Positions 25,888 to 34,590 of a stretch of DNA of 64,000 nucleotides are shown piece by piece; position 1 is the first letter of the stretch, and each line of letters begins with the position of its first letter. Origin of the DNA: Actinotignum urinale DSM 15805 (GTDB lineage: Bacteria > Actinomycetota > Actinomycetes > Actinomycetales > Actinomycetaceae); contig NZ_ATUY01000001.1 of assembly GCF_000420445.1 (NCBI RefSeq), positions 124,001 to 188,000 of the forward strand, in the 5' to 3' direction. The position numbers were made by a program, and so were the translations under genes. The notes beneath the pieces were generated by a model. It was not told the DNA's origin. It did no database searches and worked only from the letters and a program-made list of their open reading frames with translations.

Positions 25888-25926
25888 ATCAAGCAACCAC
25901 ATCTCACGCACATAGGGCAAGCAACA

Positions 25927-25960
25927 GTAGCGAACCAGGTAGCGAACCAGGTAGCGAACA
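25927..25960. repeat. 12-bp tandem repeat between femX and mgtE
   Basis: GTAGCGAACCAG occurs at 25927 and 25939, with a third partial copy at 25951 (GTAGCGAACA). It lies between the convergent ends of femX and mgtE and takes no part in either frame. Confidence 0.9.
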
Positions 25961-25966
25961 TTACCT

Positions 25967-27313
25967 TTAAATCCCCAGCACTGCTTTAGCGATTCCGAAA
26001 TAGATCAGCAAACCTGTGGAATCACAGAAGGTTGAAATGAAGGGGTTGGAAAAGACTGCGGGATCCGCACCAAGTTTTTTGGCGAAAATGGGCATAATTC
26101 CGCCCACGGTGGCGGCCATTGTGCACACGGATAAAAGAGTCAAGCCTAACACGACACCCAGTTCATAGCCGTACACAAGCGTGCCCAGCAAAAAAGCAAT
26201 GGCCCCTAAAGTGAGCCCAAGAACCGCACCCACGCGCATTTCTCGCCCGGCAACAACGAGGGCATCTCGCGTTCGAACGTCGCCCAAAGCAAGTGCGCGC
26301 GTTACGGTTGTGGCCGCCTGGTTTCCCGTATTTCCACCGGTTCCCGTCAGCAACGGAACAAAGAGGGCAAGGGTAACAACCTGAGCCAGTGTCGCCTCGA
26401 AAATATCAAGAACGTGGACGGTGAGGATTGCCGAAATCGCCAAAACCAGCAACCAGACAACTCGGGAACGAACAATGGCGAAAATCGAGGTAGACAGATA
26501 GGGCTGGCCGAGCGGTTCAGCAGCACCGCTACGGGCACTATCTTGGGTATCGGCAGCATCAATAATTTCTGCAGCGTCGTCGAATGTCAAAATACCCACA
26601 ACACGACGTTCCGCATCAACAACCGGAATAGCGATATGGCTCAAATCCAACTGTTCACGAGCCGCGCGTTCCGCATTATCGTGAGTGTAAGCGAAATCGG
26701 ATACCGCCATAAGATCCCCGACGCGCGCATTGTCATCGGCAATAATGAGGTCACGCAAGGAGACAACACCCACGAGGACACGTTGTGCATCCACAACGGG
26801 AAGAGTATAAATTGTTTCTTTTTCTCGTGCAGCCTGTTTTGCCAAAACAAGGGCTTTAGCAACCGTGTAGTCGGGGTGGAGGGTAAGTACCTCCGGGCTC
26901 ATCCAACGCCCGACGGAATCCTTGGAATAGCCCAGAAGCGAACTCGTTAACTCGCGTTCATTGCGGGGAAGGCCTCGCAACATGCGCTGAGCAACCTTCG
27001 CTGGCATTTCTTCCAGAAGGGTTGCTCGATCATCAGGATCGAGCCCGTCGAAAATCGCTGTAACTTCGTTGGCACGAAGCGCATCGAGAAGAAGTTTTTG
27101 GTGACGCGAATCCAGAGCCTCGAAAACGTTGAGAGCTCGCCCTTTTTCAAGGAGGCGGTAAATCACCGCGGCTTCTTTGGGAGGCTGACGTTCTATTAAA
27201 TCGATAAGGAGACCAGTTCGCGTATTGGCAAGAATTCGTCGGAGACCATCAAAATCCGAGTTTTTAATTTTCTCCTCTGATAACTCTTCGATAAGCTCCA
27301 GGGCATCACTCAC
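25967..27313 (-). CDS. mgtE: MgtE family magnesium transporter
   Basis: Magnesium channel/transporter (448 aa). N-terminal helical MgtE domain (residues 1-120), two CBS domains (WMSPEVLTLHPDYTVAKA and the VGDLMAVSDFAYTHDNAE to TFDDAAEII region), then five helices with the pore-lining FVPLLTGTGGNTGNQAATT and VGGIMPIFAKKLGADPAVFS. The cytosolic domains gate the pore by binding Mg2+. GTG 27313 with AAGGAGG 7 nt upstream gives the usual start; the frame is open to 27403. It follows dnaE after 170 bp with a degenerate repeat between. No M-box riboswitch was recognised. Confidence 0.93.
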   Translation of the reverse strand: MSDALELIEELSEEKIKNSDFDGLRRILANTRTGLLIDLIERQPPKEAAVIYRLLEKGRALNVFEALDSRHQKLLLDALRANEVTAIFDGLDPDDRATLLEEMPAKVAQRMLRGLPRNERELTSSLLGYSKDSVGRWMSPEVLTLHPDYTVAKALVLAKQAAREKETIYTLPVVDAQRVLVGVVSLRDLIIADDNARVGDLMAVSDFAYTHDNAERAAREQLDLSHIAIPVVDAERRVVGILTFDDAAEIIDAADTQDSARSGAAEPLGQPYLSTSIFAIVRSRVVWLLVLAISAILTVHVLDIFEATLAQVVTLALFVPLLTGTGGNTGNQAATTVTRALALGDVRTRDALVVAGREMRVGAVLGLTLGAIAFLLGTLVYGYELGVVLGLTLLSVCTMAATVGGIMPIFAKKLGADPAVFSNPFISTFCDSTGLLIYFGIAKAVLGI

Positions 27314-27340
27314 TGTTGACCTCCTTATGTTGTATTTTCC

Positions 27341-27436
27341 GGCGAACCGGCCTATCTTTTTCCGGTAAACCGGCCCATTAATCCTTGCTAACCGGCATAT
27401 CAATAGTTCGACGAACCAGCTTTATTATGAACCAAA
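27341..27436. repeat. degenerate ~23-bp repeats upstream of mgtE
   Basis: AACCGGC or AACCAGC recurs at 27345, 27368, 27390 and 27414 with partly similar surroundings (CCGG before, TAT/TTA after), giving units of 22-24 bp in the dnaE-mgtE spacer. Two units make small CCGG-N4-CCGG hairpins. Either decayed tandem repeat or a structured leader of mgtE. Confidence 0.6.
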
Positions 27437-27483
27437 CTTTTTCCGTGCCACCCACGGCCTATTGCACGCGCCACACCAACCCG

Positions 27484-30400
27484 TTATCCCACGATACAAT
27501 GCCTGCCCAACAAAACTTTCAAATCAGAGAAAAGACCCGTCTGAGAGTTAACGTAAAAATCCTGAGATACTTGAACCACGGTTGTTTTATGTTGTCCTTG
27601 AATATGAAGACGTACCGGTGAGCTTCCCGGATAGCTACGCAACAGGTCAGACAGTCTATTCATTATATCAGACGTGCACATTCGTTCCATCAAAACCACG
27701 TCAATAGGTGAATCTGGAAGGAGATCATCGCCAGGTAACTGCATATCCCGTGCAGCCAACTGAATATTTCCGTCCCGATCGCTCACCCGGGCATGAATGA
27801 TTGCCACCTGATCTTCAACCAGGAGCCCCGCAACAGTTTGATAGGTTTGCGGAAAGAACAAAATCTCCGTACTTCCCGTCAAATCTTCCAGCACAACCGT
27901 CGCCCACATTTTGCCGGTCTTTTTCGAAATACGAGTATTCACCTGGGTAATCAGGCCCGCTAAAGCCACGGTTTGCCCGTCGGGAATCGTGTCCTCATTC
28001 ATGAGTTTCACAACCGTCGTATCCGCGGCACGGTTCAAAATATGTTCAATTCCCGACAGCGGATGATCCGATACATACAACCCCAACATGTCGCGTTCCA
28101 GGTTCAGTTTCTCCTTCTTGTCCCACTCGGGAATATCGGGAATATTGACCTCAACGCTATCGGCAACAACCGTCCCGCCAAAAAGATCAAACTGCCCTAT
28201 CGCCTCATTCTTTTTTCGCGACGATACAGCATCAATCGCCTCCCCCACCACGGAAAGCAAGCCTCGCCGCGAATACCCCATGGAATCGAAGGCACCTGCG
28301 CGTACCAAACATTCCACGCTACGCTTGTTCAAAACCTCTAAGGGAACCTTATCGAGGAAGTCCTGGAAACTCTCGAAACGTCCTTTCTTTTCGCGAGCGC
28401 CCAAAATGCCGTCCACGACTTTTGCTCCCACATTGCGCACGGCAGAAAGCCCGAATCGGATTTCCTCCCCCACGGCGGAAAAGTTCGCTAAAGATTCATT
28501 CACGTCTGGTACGAGCACGTTAATTCCCATGCGGTGTGCCTCGCCCAAATAGAGCGCGAGTTTATCCTTGTTATCCTGGCGTGAAGTGAGCAAAGCGGCC
28601 ATATATTCTACGGGATAATGCGCCTTCAAATAGGCTGTCCAGTAAGATATGAGCGCATAGCACGCCGAATGAGACTTGTTAAACGCGTAGGAGGCGAAAG
28701 GCTCCATAGTTCCCCATAGTGTTGTCACCGCGTCTTCACTAAACCCTTTAGCCCTCATGCCCTCTTCGAAGGACACATACATTTTGTCCATCACATCTTT
28801 TTGCTTTTTACCCATGCCTTTACGTAAAGAATCCGCCTGCCCCATAGTGAAGCCAGCCACGGTTCGGGCAATCTCCATGATTTGTTCCTGATACACGATG
28901 AGGCCGTATGTTGGCGCCAAAATAGGTTCCAGGATTTCTTGCAGTTCGGGGTGAATGGAATCGATTTTTTGTAGCCCGTTTTTACGCAAGGCATAGTTGG
29001 TGTGAGAGTTCATTCCCATTGGCCCTGGACGGTAGAGGGCGGATACCGCGGAAAGATCGTCAAATTCTGTTGGTTTCATCTGTTTGAGAAGCGTGCGCAT
29101 TCCGCTTCCATCAAGCTGGAAAATTCCGAGGGTTTCCGCGCGTTGTGCGAGGGCGAAGGTTTCAGGATCATCCAAAGGCACCGAATCAATATCCAGAGGT
29201 TCTTTATTATTTGCGACGATGTTTTCGAGCGCGTCCTCAATCGTCGTCAAATTTGATAATCCTAGGAAATCCATTTTCAACATACCCAGTTCTTCACATT
29301 CCGGGTATTCAAACTGGGTAATAATCGCGCCGTCTGAGGGGCGTTTCATGAGCGGAATAACGTCCGTGAGGGGCACGGAACTCATGAGAATCGCGCAGGC
29401 ATGAACTCCCCATTGGCGCGTTAGCCCTTCAATCCCCTGGGCAAGGTTAAACACTCTGCCCGCATCGGGATCTTCCGTCACAAGGTCGCGGAATTCTCCG
29501 GCTTCCATGTAACGCTCGTGTTCCTTATCCATGACGCCGGAGAGCGGAATATCTTTACCCATTACGCTGGGCGGAAGCGCCTTGGTGAGCCTATCTCCCA
29601 TTTCGAAGGGGTATCCCAAAACGCGCGCGGAATCTTTGAGCGCCTGCTTGGTTTTAATTGTTCCGAACGTAACAACCTGGGAAACCTTATCGTGCCCGTA
29701 TTTATTTTCGACGTAACTAATGACTTCTCCGCGTCTGCGTTCGTCAAAATCGACGTCAATATCCGGCATGGAGACTCGTTCGGGGTTAAGGAAGCGCTCA
29801 AACAGGAGACCGTATTTGATTGGGTCGAGTTCCGTAATACCCAGGCAGTAAGCGACCATGGAACCGGCTCCCGAACCTCGCCCTGGCCCTACGCGAATTC
29901 CCTGCCGTTTTGCCCAGTTAATGTAATCGGCAACAACAAGGAAGTATCCGGGGAACCCCATTTGGATAATAACATCAACCTCATAGTTAGCGCGCTTGCG
30001 AACATCGTCGGGAATTGTTGTACCGTATCGGCGGTGAAGGCCGCTTTCTACTTCACTGATGAACCACGAGGTGACGTCGTGACCTTCGGGTACGGGGAAA
30101 ACGGGCATGTAGTTTGCGCCTTGCTCTGCGGTGGTGAAGCTAATCTCGCATCGTTCGGCTATTTTGAGCGTGTTTTCCATGGCGCCAGGAATATCCTTGA
30201 AGAGCTCATACATTTCTTGCGTGGAGCGCAGATGGTAGCCTTCGCCGTCGAATTTGAAACGTCCCGGATCTTGGAGGGTGGAACCGGAGTTAATGCAAAG
30301 CATAGCGTCTTGGACGGCCGCGTCTTCTTTGGTGGTGTAGTGGGAATCGTTGGTTGCGATAATGGGTGCGCCAATTTTGTTGGCGAGTTCTATGAGGGCG

Positions 30401-31026
30401 TGTTGTGTTCGTCGTTCAATGGAGTTGTTGTGATCCATAATTTCGACGAAATAGTTGTCTTTGCCGAAAATGTCCTGCATTTTTCCGGCGGCTTCGATGG
30501 CTTCATCCATTTGGCCGAGACGGATTCGGGTTTGGACTTCCCCGGAGGGACATCCTGCTGTCCCAATAAGTCCTTCATGGAATTCTTCGAGGATTTCCAT
30601 ATCCATGCGTGGCCATTTCCCCATTTGGCCATCGAGTGATGCACGTGTATCGAGACGGAATAGGTTATGCATCCCGGTGTTGTTGTAGGCGAGGAGGGTC
30701 ATGTGGGTGTAGGCACCTCTAGCCGAGACGTCGTCTGCTCGTTGGGTTTCATCGCCCCACAAAACTCTATCGTGTCCGAAACGCGAGGTTCCGGGTGTCA
30801 TATAGGCTTCTACCCCAATGATGGGTTTAATTCCTTGCTTTGTGCATTCTTTATAAAATTCAAAGGCTCCGAAGCAGTAGCCGTGATCGGTGATGGCTAG
30901 TGCGGATTGTCCGTGGGCTTTTGCCTGGGCAACGAGGGGTTTGATTTTTGAGGCGCCATCCAGGAGAGAATATTCCGTGTGGACATGCAGGTGTGCAAAA
31001 TCTTGAGGTAGAGCCATGCAATCCAT
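27484..31026 (-). CDS. dnaE: DNA polymerase III subunit alpha
   Basis: Replicative polymerase (1180 aa, normal for DnaE1). PHP domain from HLHVHTEYSLLDGA through SALAITDHGYCFGAFEFYKEC; polymerase active site in MPDIDVDFDERRRGEV, with the third Asp further on; VGPGRGSGAGSMVAYCLGIT is the phosphate-binding region; helix-hairpin-helix and OB domain near the C-terminus (VALAGLITQVNTRISKKTGK). ATG 31026 or ATG 31017 may start it; neither has a clear Shine-Dalgarno. It lies at the end of the rluD-lspA-divIVA stretch behind a 386-bp spacer. Confidence 0.96.
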   Translation of the reverse strand: MDCMALPQDFAHLHVHTEYSLLDGASKIKPLVAQAKAHGQSALAITDHGYCFGAFEFYKECTKQGIKPIIGVEAYMTPGTSRFGHDRVLWGDETQRADDVSARGAYTHMTLLAYNNTGMHNLFRLDTRASLDGQMGKWPRMDMEILEEFHEGLIGTAGCPSGEVQTRIRLGQMDEAIEAAGKMQDIFGKDNYFVEIMDHNNSIERRTQHALIELANKIGAPIIATNDSHYTTKEDAAVQDAMLCINSGSTLQDPGRFKFDGEGYHLRSTQEMYELFKDIPGAMENTLKIAERCEISFTTAEQGANYMPVFPVPEGHDVTSWFISEVESGLHRRYGTTIPDDVRKRANYEVDVIIQMGFPGYFLVVADYINWAKRQGIRVGPGRGSGAGSMVAYCLGITELDPIKYGLLFERFLNPERVSMPDIDVDFDERRRGEVISYVENKYGHDKVSQVVTFGTIKTKQALKDSARVLGYPFEMGDRLTKALPPSVMGKDIPLSGVMDKEHERYMEAGEFRDLVTEDPDAGRVFNLAQGIEGLTRQWGVHACAILMSSVPLTDVIPLMKRPSDGAIITQFEYPECEELGMLKMDFLGLSNLTTIEDALENIVANNKEPLDIDSVPLDDPETFALAQRAETLGIFQLDGSGMRTLLKQMKPTEFDDLSAVSALYRPGPMGMNSHTNYALRKNGLQKIDSIHPELQEILEPILAPTYGLIVYQEQIMEIARTVAGFTMGQADSLRKGMGKKQKDVMDKMYVSFEEGMRAKGFSEDAVTTLWGTMEPFASYAFNKSHSACYALISYWTAYLKAHYPVEYMAALLTSRQDNKDKLALYLGEAHRMGINVLVPDVNESLANFSAVGEEIRFGLSAVRNVGAKVVDGILGAREKKGRFESFQDFLDKVPLEVLNKRSVECLVRAGAFDSMGYSRRGLLSVVGEAIDAVSSRKKNEAIGQFDLFGGTVVADSVEVNIPDIPEWDKKEKLNLERDMLGLYVSDHPLSGIEHILNRAADTTVVKLMNEDTIPDGQTVALAGLITQVNTRISKKTGKMWATVVLEDLTGSTEILFFPQTYQTVAGLLVEDQVAIIHARVSDRDGNIQLAARDMQLPGDDLLPDSPIDVVLMERMCTSDIMNRLSDLLRSYPGSSPVRLHIQGQHKTTVVQVSQDFYVNSQTGLFSDLKVLLGRHCIVG

Positions 31027-31412
31027 CTTAGTGGCAGGTGGGGCAATCGGCTATTGACTCACCCGCGCTATTTAGGACTCATTTTCATTCCGCTAGCCCT
31101 CAAGCACACCATTCTTATATCTTAAAGAGGCATAATATCCTGACGGGAAAAACTAGCGAAGTAAAAACAACATACCCCGATGTAAATCCCCTGGTGGATC
31201 TATGAATAGCACTCCCGCAGTATCCGTCGTTCCAAAAAGAAGAAACGAATCGAGCAAGAGCGCATGATGTGGCCACCACAGACTCAACAAAACTAGGAAA
31301 GACGCGGATAGCGCGACGAGCCGAGCCTACTCACGGCGCGCTACCCGTGGCACTAGGAAAAACGGCGGAAAGGGGCGGAAAACCGCCTGACTGAAGTAGG
31401 CCTCCCAGGACG
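31027..31412. other. 386-bp spacer between rluD and dnaE
   Basis: This holds no recognisable gene. Its left half contains copies of the rluD 3' end at 60-bp spacing and a bulged stem-loop (TAGCGC at about 31309 with GCGCTA at about 31338, inner GCCG/CGGC). The dnaE promoter must be in the right part, but I could not define its boxes. Confidence 0.5.
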
Positions 31413-31420
31413 CTAGGAAA
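31291..31420. repeat. rluD 3' end repeated three times at 60 bp
   Basis: The sequence CTAGGAAA with an A-rich, ACG-containing tail occurs at 31293, 31353 and 31413, exactly 60 bp apart. The copy at 31413 is the end of rluD (its TAG stop and final Ser/Phe codons on the minus strand). The others lie downstream of the gene, each again carrying the in-line TAG. The DNA between copies is only weakly similar. Confidence 0.7.
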
Positions 31421-32339
31421 AGACGCCACCACGCATGGTTTCTAGCGCGTAGTCCAGTTCGGGCGGGTAGGGCGAAGTGAATTCCATCCATTCCCCGTTG
31501 GGGTGTTCAAATCCGAGTCGCACCGCGTGAAGCCATTGGCGGTCAAGTTTCACCTTCTGCGCTAATCCTGGATCTGCGCCATACATGGCGTCTCCAACGC
31601 AGGGGTGTCCGACAGCGCTCATATGCACACGAATTTGGTGGGTACGCCCGGTTTCCAGATGGACCTCCAGGAGGCTTCCGCCTGCCATCGCTTCCAGCGT
31701 GGAGTAATGCGTAATGGAGTGCCTCCCATCTTCCCTAACTCCCATTTTCCACTGGTGTCGGTAATCGCGCCCAATAGGTGCGTCAATGGTTCCCCTCGAT
31801 GGGTCTGGGTGTCCTTGAACAAGCGCATGATAAATTTTTTCCGGAACCCTATCCCGAAACTCGTTTTTGAGAAGTACATATGCCCGCTCAGATTTCGCAA
31901 CAACCATGCATCCAGATGTCCCCACATCTAAGCGGTGAACAATTCCTTTTCGTTCCGCCGGTCCATAACTGGAAAGTTGCACTCCCGACGTCATGAGAGC
32001 ACCTAGAACATCCGCGCCAGTGAAGTTTAAGGATGGGTGGGCTGCAAGCCCTGCAGGTTTATTTACGACGACGAGATCCGCATCCTCGTACAAAATCGGG
32101 ATGGGTTCAGTGCTTTGTATGGGTTGGACTCGCTGTGGCGAAGGCATCATAATTTCGAGGACCTGCCCTGCGCTCACCCGGGTTGATTTCGTGACGGCTT
32201 GCCCGTCTGCTGTAACCTCGCCGTCCTCAATAAGTTTCGCAACTGTACTGCGTGATAATCCCGTCAACGTGGCCATCACGCTGTCGATACGTGAATCGCT
32301 AAATGCATCCGGTACAGGATAGTATCGTTTTTCACGCAT
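31413..32339 (-). CDS. rluD: RluA/RluD family pseudouridine synthase
   Basis: rRNA pseudouridine synthase (308 aa). N-terminal S4 domain (SRIDSVMATLTGLSRSTVAKLIEDGEV) then the catalytic domain with KPAGLAAHPS, the active-site Asp in VHRLDVGTSGCMVV, LETGRTHQIRVHM and HPCVGDAMYG. It most likely modifies helix 69 of 23S rRNA, like RluD. ATG 32339 overlaps the lspA stop by 8 nt, with GGAG about 8 nt upstream; the longer frame to 32378 lies inside lspA. Its 3' end is repeated downstream. Confidence 0.93.
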   Translation of the reverse strand: MREKRYYPVPDAFSDSRIDSVMATLTGLSRSTVAKLIEDGEVTADGQAVTKSTRVSAGQVLEIMMPSPQRVQPIQSTEPIPILYEDADLVVVNKPAGLAAHPSLNFTGADVLGALMTSGVQLSSYGPAERKGIVHRLDVGTSGCMVVAKSERAYVLLKNEFRDRVPEKIYHALVQGHPDPSRGTIDAPIGRDYRHQWKMGVREDGRHSITHYSTLEAMAGGSLLEVHLETGRTHQIRVHMSAVGHPCVGDAMYGADPGLAQKVKLDRQWLHAVRLGFEHPNGEWMEFTSPYPPELDYALETMRGGVFS

Positions 32340-32916
32340 CGCTTTTCTCCGTATCCACGGGCTTTTCCTTGGATACAATTTCTACGCTCGTATCCAATGG
32401 GTTTTTCTCACCTTCTTTTATCGACGACGTTGCCTTTTGTTCTTTTGTATTCGAGGAGGAAATAGAGCTAAAGAAGAGAAGAACGGCGCCGATGGTGATG
32501 GCAATATCCGCAACATTTCCAACAAACCACGTAGAATACGCAATAAAATCTACAACATGACCGGCTAGCCAGCCCGGTTCATAAAAAAGACGATCAATAA
32601 GATTTCCGGTAGCCCCGCCCCATAACAGGGTGATTGCAATAAGGTTGATTCGTCCCTGCATTCGTCGTAGAAGGTATGGAATAAGAACGAAAACGAAGAG
32701 CAACGCAAAGATTGTAATAACACGTGTAAAACTCTCACCAAGAGAGAAAGCCGCACCTGGATTAAAAACGAGCCGTAAACCAATAAAATCACCGACAATG
32801 GGCGTGGTCTGCTGGGGGCTCACATGATAATATGCCCACCATTTACTCGCAAAGTCAACGATAACGATGACGATAGCACCTAAGAGTGGTTTAAGGTAGC
32901 GTTGCTGAACTTCCAC
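32332..32916 (-). CDS. lspA: lipoprotein signal peptidase
   Basis: Signal peptidase II (194 aa), an aspartyl protease of the membrane that trims prolipoproteins. Four helices; the catalytic aspartates are in GGATGNLIDRLFY and GHVVDFIAY...FVGNVADIAI; VFNPGAAFSLG is also conserved. About 45 charged C-terminal residues extend beyond the last helix. GTG 32916 has AGGAAAG upstream. Substrates in this window include ZnuA and the DsbA-like protein. Confidence 0.93.
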   Translation of the reverse strand: MEVQQRYLKPLLGAIVIVIVDFASKWWAYYHVSPQQTTPIVGDFIGLRLVFNPGAAFSLGESFTRVITIFALLFVFVLIPYLLRRMQGRINLIAITLLWGGATGNLIDRLFYEPGWLAGHVVDFIAYSTWFVGNVADIAITIGAVLLFFSSISSSNTKEQKATSSIKEGEKNPLDTSVEIVSKEKPVDTEKSDA

Positions 32917-32955
32917 AGTATTTCTTTCCTTGCTTGAGAAAAGTTGCTCATAGAA

Positions 32956-32983
32956 AGAATCGGTAGCCGAAGCTACCGATTCT
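32956..32983 (-). terminator. 12-bp hairpin after divIVA
   Basis: Perfect 12-bp stem (AGAATCGGTAGC 32956-32967 with its complement 32972-32983) and a CGAA loop lie 17 bp past the divIVA stop. On the minus strand only a weak T-rich stretch follows. It probably ends or attenuates the divIVA transcript before lspA. Confidence 0.6.
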
Positions 32984-33000
32984 CCCTGCTAAAACCAATA

Positions 33001-33579
33001 TTACATGCCGGGTTCTACGGAACCGCCCTTTAATTTCTCTGCGAAGTCTTGGATGAAGCTGTTCAGACGTCCTCGGTAATCGCGTTCGTATTGGCGAAGT
33101 TCGGAAATCTTTTGTTCAACCGTTCCGCGTTCCTGTTCGAGCTGTGCGAGAGTGCGGTTATGCTGAGCCTCGGCATCTGCAATAATTTGAGCACTCTTAG
33201 TATTGGCTTCGTTAATCTTTGCGGCGGATTCAGCTTCGCCACGTGCAACGAGCTGATCGTAGGTTTCCTGAGCCAGTTGAAGAACTGCTGCAGCCTGTTC
33301 ACCCACGGGAACGTCAGCAGTACGCTCTGGATAAGCGGTTGTTGCTACAGAATCTGGAGCTGGGGCTTGAATCACTTCCCCGTCCTGAAGTTCGGTTACT
33401 CGAGCTTCAGCGACTTTTACGCGATGCTCGGCTTCCTGAAGTTTATTATCCAGTTCTACAAATGTTTCATAGATAGCATCAAGGAAGCGATCGACTTCAT
33501 CTTCATCATAACCGGTATCGGCTGTAGCCGGCCTCCTGAAGCGGATGTCCATAACATCCTGTGCCGTAAGCATTGCCAT
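33001..33579 (-). CDS. divIVA: DivIVA / Wag31 polar growth scaffold
   Basis: Coiled-coil protein (192 aa) that gathers at negatively curved membrane of poles and septum and guides wall synthesis in Actinobacteria. The N-terminal membrane-binding domain has IRFRRPATADTGYDEDEVDRFLD. A coiled coil runs from there to about residue 65, then a Pro/Ala/Thr spacer, then a second coiled coil (about residues 95-180). ATG 33579 with GAGGTG 5 nt upstream. It sits at its usual place downstream of yggT, but behind a terminator-like hairpin, so it probably has its own promoter. Confidence 0.95.
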   Translation of the reverse strand: MAMLTAQDVMDIRFRRPATADTGYDEDEVDRFLDAIYETFVELDNKLQEAEHRVKVAEARVTELQDGEVIQAPAPDSVATTAYPERTADVPVGEQAAAVLQLAQETYDQLVARGEAESAAKINEANTKSAQIIADAEAQHNRTLAQLEQERGTVEQKISELRQYERDYRGRLNSFIQDFAEKLKGGSVEPGM

Positions 33580-33755
33580 GTGTCACCTCAACTATTTTAT
33601 ATACGTGTGATTATGGGGCTAAAAAACCCTCTAGATAAAAGAGTACCCGAAAAACAAGTCTCATGAGTAACTTTTTCAACAAGAGTGCCATTTTACTCAA
33701 GTCACTCAGGTTTTTTCCATCGTTTTAATGCCATTAACTTGTCAAAATAAACAGA

Positions 33756-33794
33756 TACTCGTCGTTTAGTGACGAAAACCATAAACGACGAGTA
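33756..33794 (-). terminator. 13-bp hairpin at the end of the dcw operon
   Basis: Perfect 13-bp inverted repeat (33756-33768 and 33782-33794, TACTCGTCGTTTA arm) with a 13-nt loop, 42 bp downstream of yggT. On the minus strand it is followed by a T-rich run (TCTGTTTATTTTG). Good candidate for the terminator of the sepF-yggT end of the cluster. Confidence 0.7.
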
Positions 33795-33836
33795 CTCAGC
33801 TTTATGCATACAGCTTTTCACATGACCATTCGGTTG

Positions 33837-34127
33837 CTAGAACATGAGGAGCCTAATAACCCAATCAAGTAACTGCAAACCCATATAGACAACTATTACC
33901 TCTAACGCTATCGATATTCCACCGAAGCTCATATGCGGAATTATTTTCCGAACAAGTGCCAGGGGTGGTTCAGATATCGCAAAGATAAGGTTTATCACGA
34001 GGAGGAGAAAGCCACGAGGAACCCAATCTTTTGCCGCATAGCTAACAAGATCAATAATTATTCGACCCGCTAAAACTATGAGATAGAGGCGAACGAGTGT
34101 TGTGAGAATTATTCCCAGGGCAATCAT
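33837..34127 (-). CDS. yggT: YggT family membrane protein
   Basis: Small YggT protein (96 aa) with two hydrophobic hairpins (residues 1-45 and 65-95) and the conserved SEPPLALVRKIIPHMSFGGISIAL. Function is not firmly known; it is regularly encoded beside sepF and divIVA and thought to help septal or envelope assembly. ATG 34127 overlaps the sepF stop by 4 nt (ATGA). Confidence 0.93.
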   Translation of the reverse strand: MIALGIILTTLVRLYLIVLAGRIIIDLVSYAAKDWVPRGFLLLVINLIFAISEPPLALVRKIIPHMSFGGISIALEVIVVYMGLQLLDWVIRLLMF

Positions 34128-34537
34128 GAGAAGTGATCACGCGATTGAGAACGCTGATTCTCTAAACGTACTGATTGTGGCACCATAAGCACAACATCTT
34201 CGGACACTTGGCTGAAATGACCATAAAGTGCGAAGCACATGCCTGTTGCGAAATCGACAATCCTGTTCCTCACCACGTCATCCGTTTCAGACAGATTCAC
34301 AATAACGGGAATTCCTTGGCGATATTGCTCGGCAAAACTGCGAATGTCGTTAAATGTTCGAGGTTTTGCCGTTAAAATACGGGAAATATCGGGCTGCTCA
34401 GCAACCGCGTGTAGATCGGTTACAGCTATTTCATCTTCCTCCGCGTATGCTTCGTCATCATAGTACGAAGAATCGTCGTAACGATCGTAATCGTCGTTAA
34501 GTGTTGCTTTTGATACAAAGCGTTTCAAAAGACTCAT
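34124..34537 (-). CDS. sepF: cell division protein SepF
   Basis: SepF (137 aa), the membrane anchor of FtsZ in Gram-positives that lack FtsA. N-terminal amphipathic helix (MSLLKRFVSKA), an acidic Tyr/Asp-rich linker (about residues 14-40), then the SepF core (KPRTFNDIRSFAEQYRQGIPVIVNLS and DFATGMCFALYGHFSQVSEDVVLMVP). No ftsA exists in the cluster, so SepF should be the main anchor. Strong GAGGAG 5-8 nt upstream of ATG 34537. The yggS gene usually found before it is missing. Confidence 0.95.
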   Translation of the reverse strand: MSLLKRFVSKATLNDDYDRYDDSSYYDDEAYAEEDEIAVTDLHAVAEQPDISRILTAKPRTFNDIRSFAEQYRQGIPVIVNLSETDDVVRNRIVDFATGMCFALYGHFSQVSEDVVLMVPQSVRLENQRSQSRDHFS

Positions 34538-34590
34538 TGTCTCCTCCTCAGATACCTATGTCAAAAGTAAATGACATCTGTGTAATTATC

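Noticed and set aside
27314-27483. M-box magnesium riboswitch for mgtE
   Set aside because: The conserved M-box core words are absent; only short repeats are seen.
29518-30639. 373-aa open frame on the plus strand antisense to dnaE
   Set aside because: Lies wholly within the conserved dnaE sequence, with a Cys/Gly/Val-rich composition typical of a shadow frame and no ribosome site.
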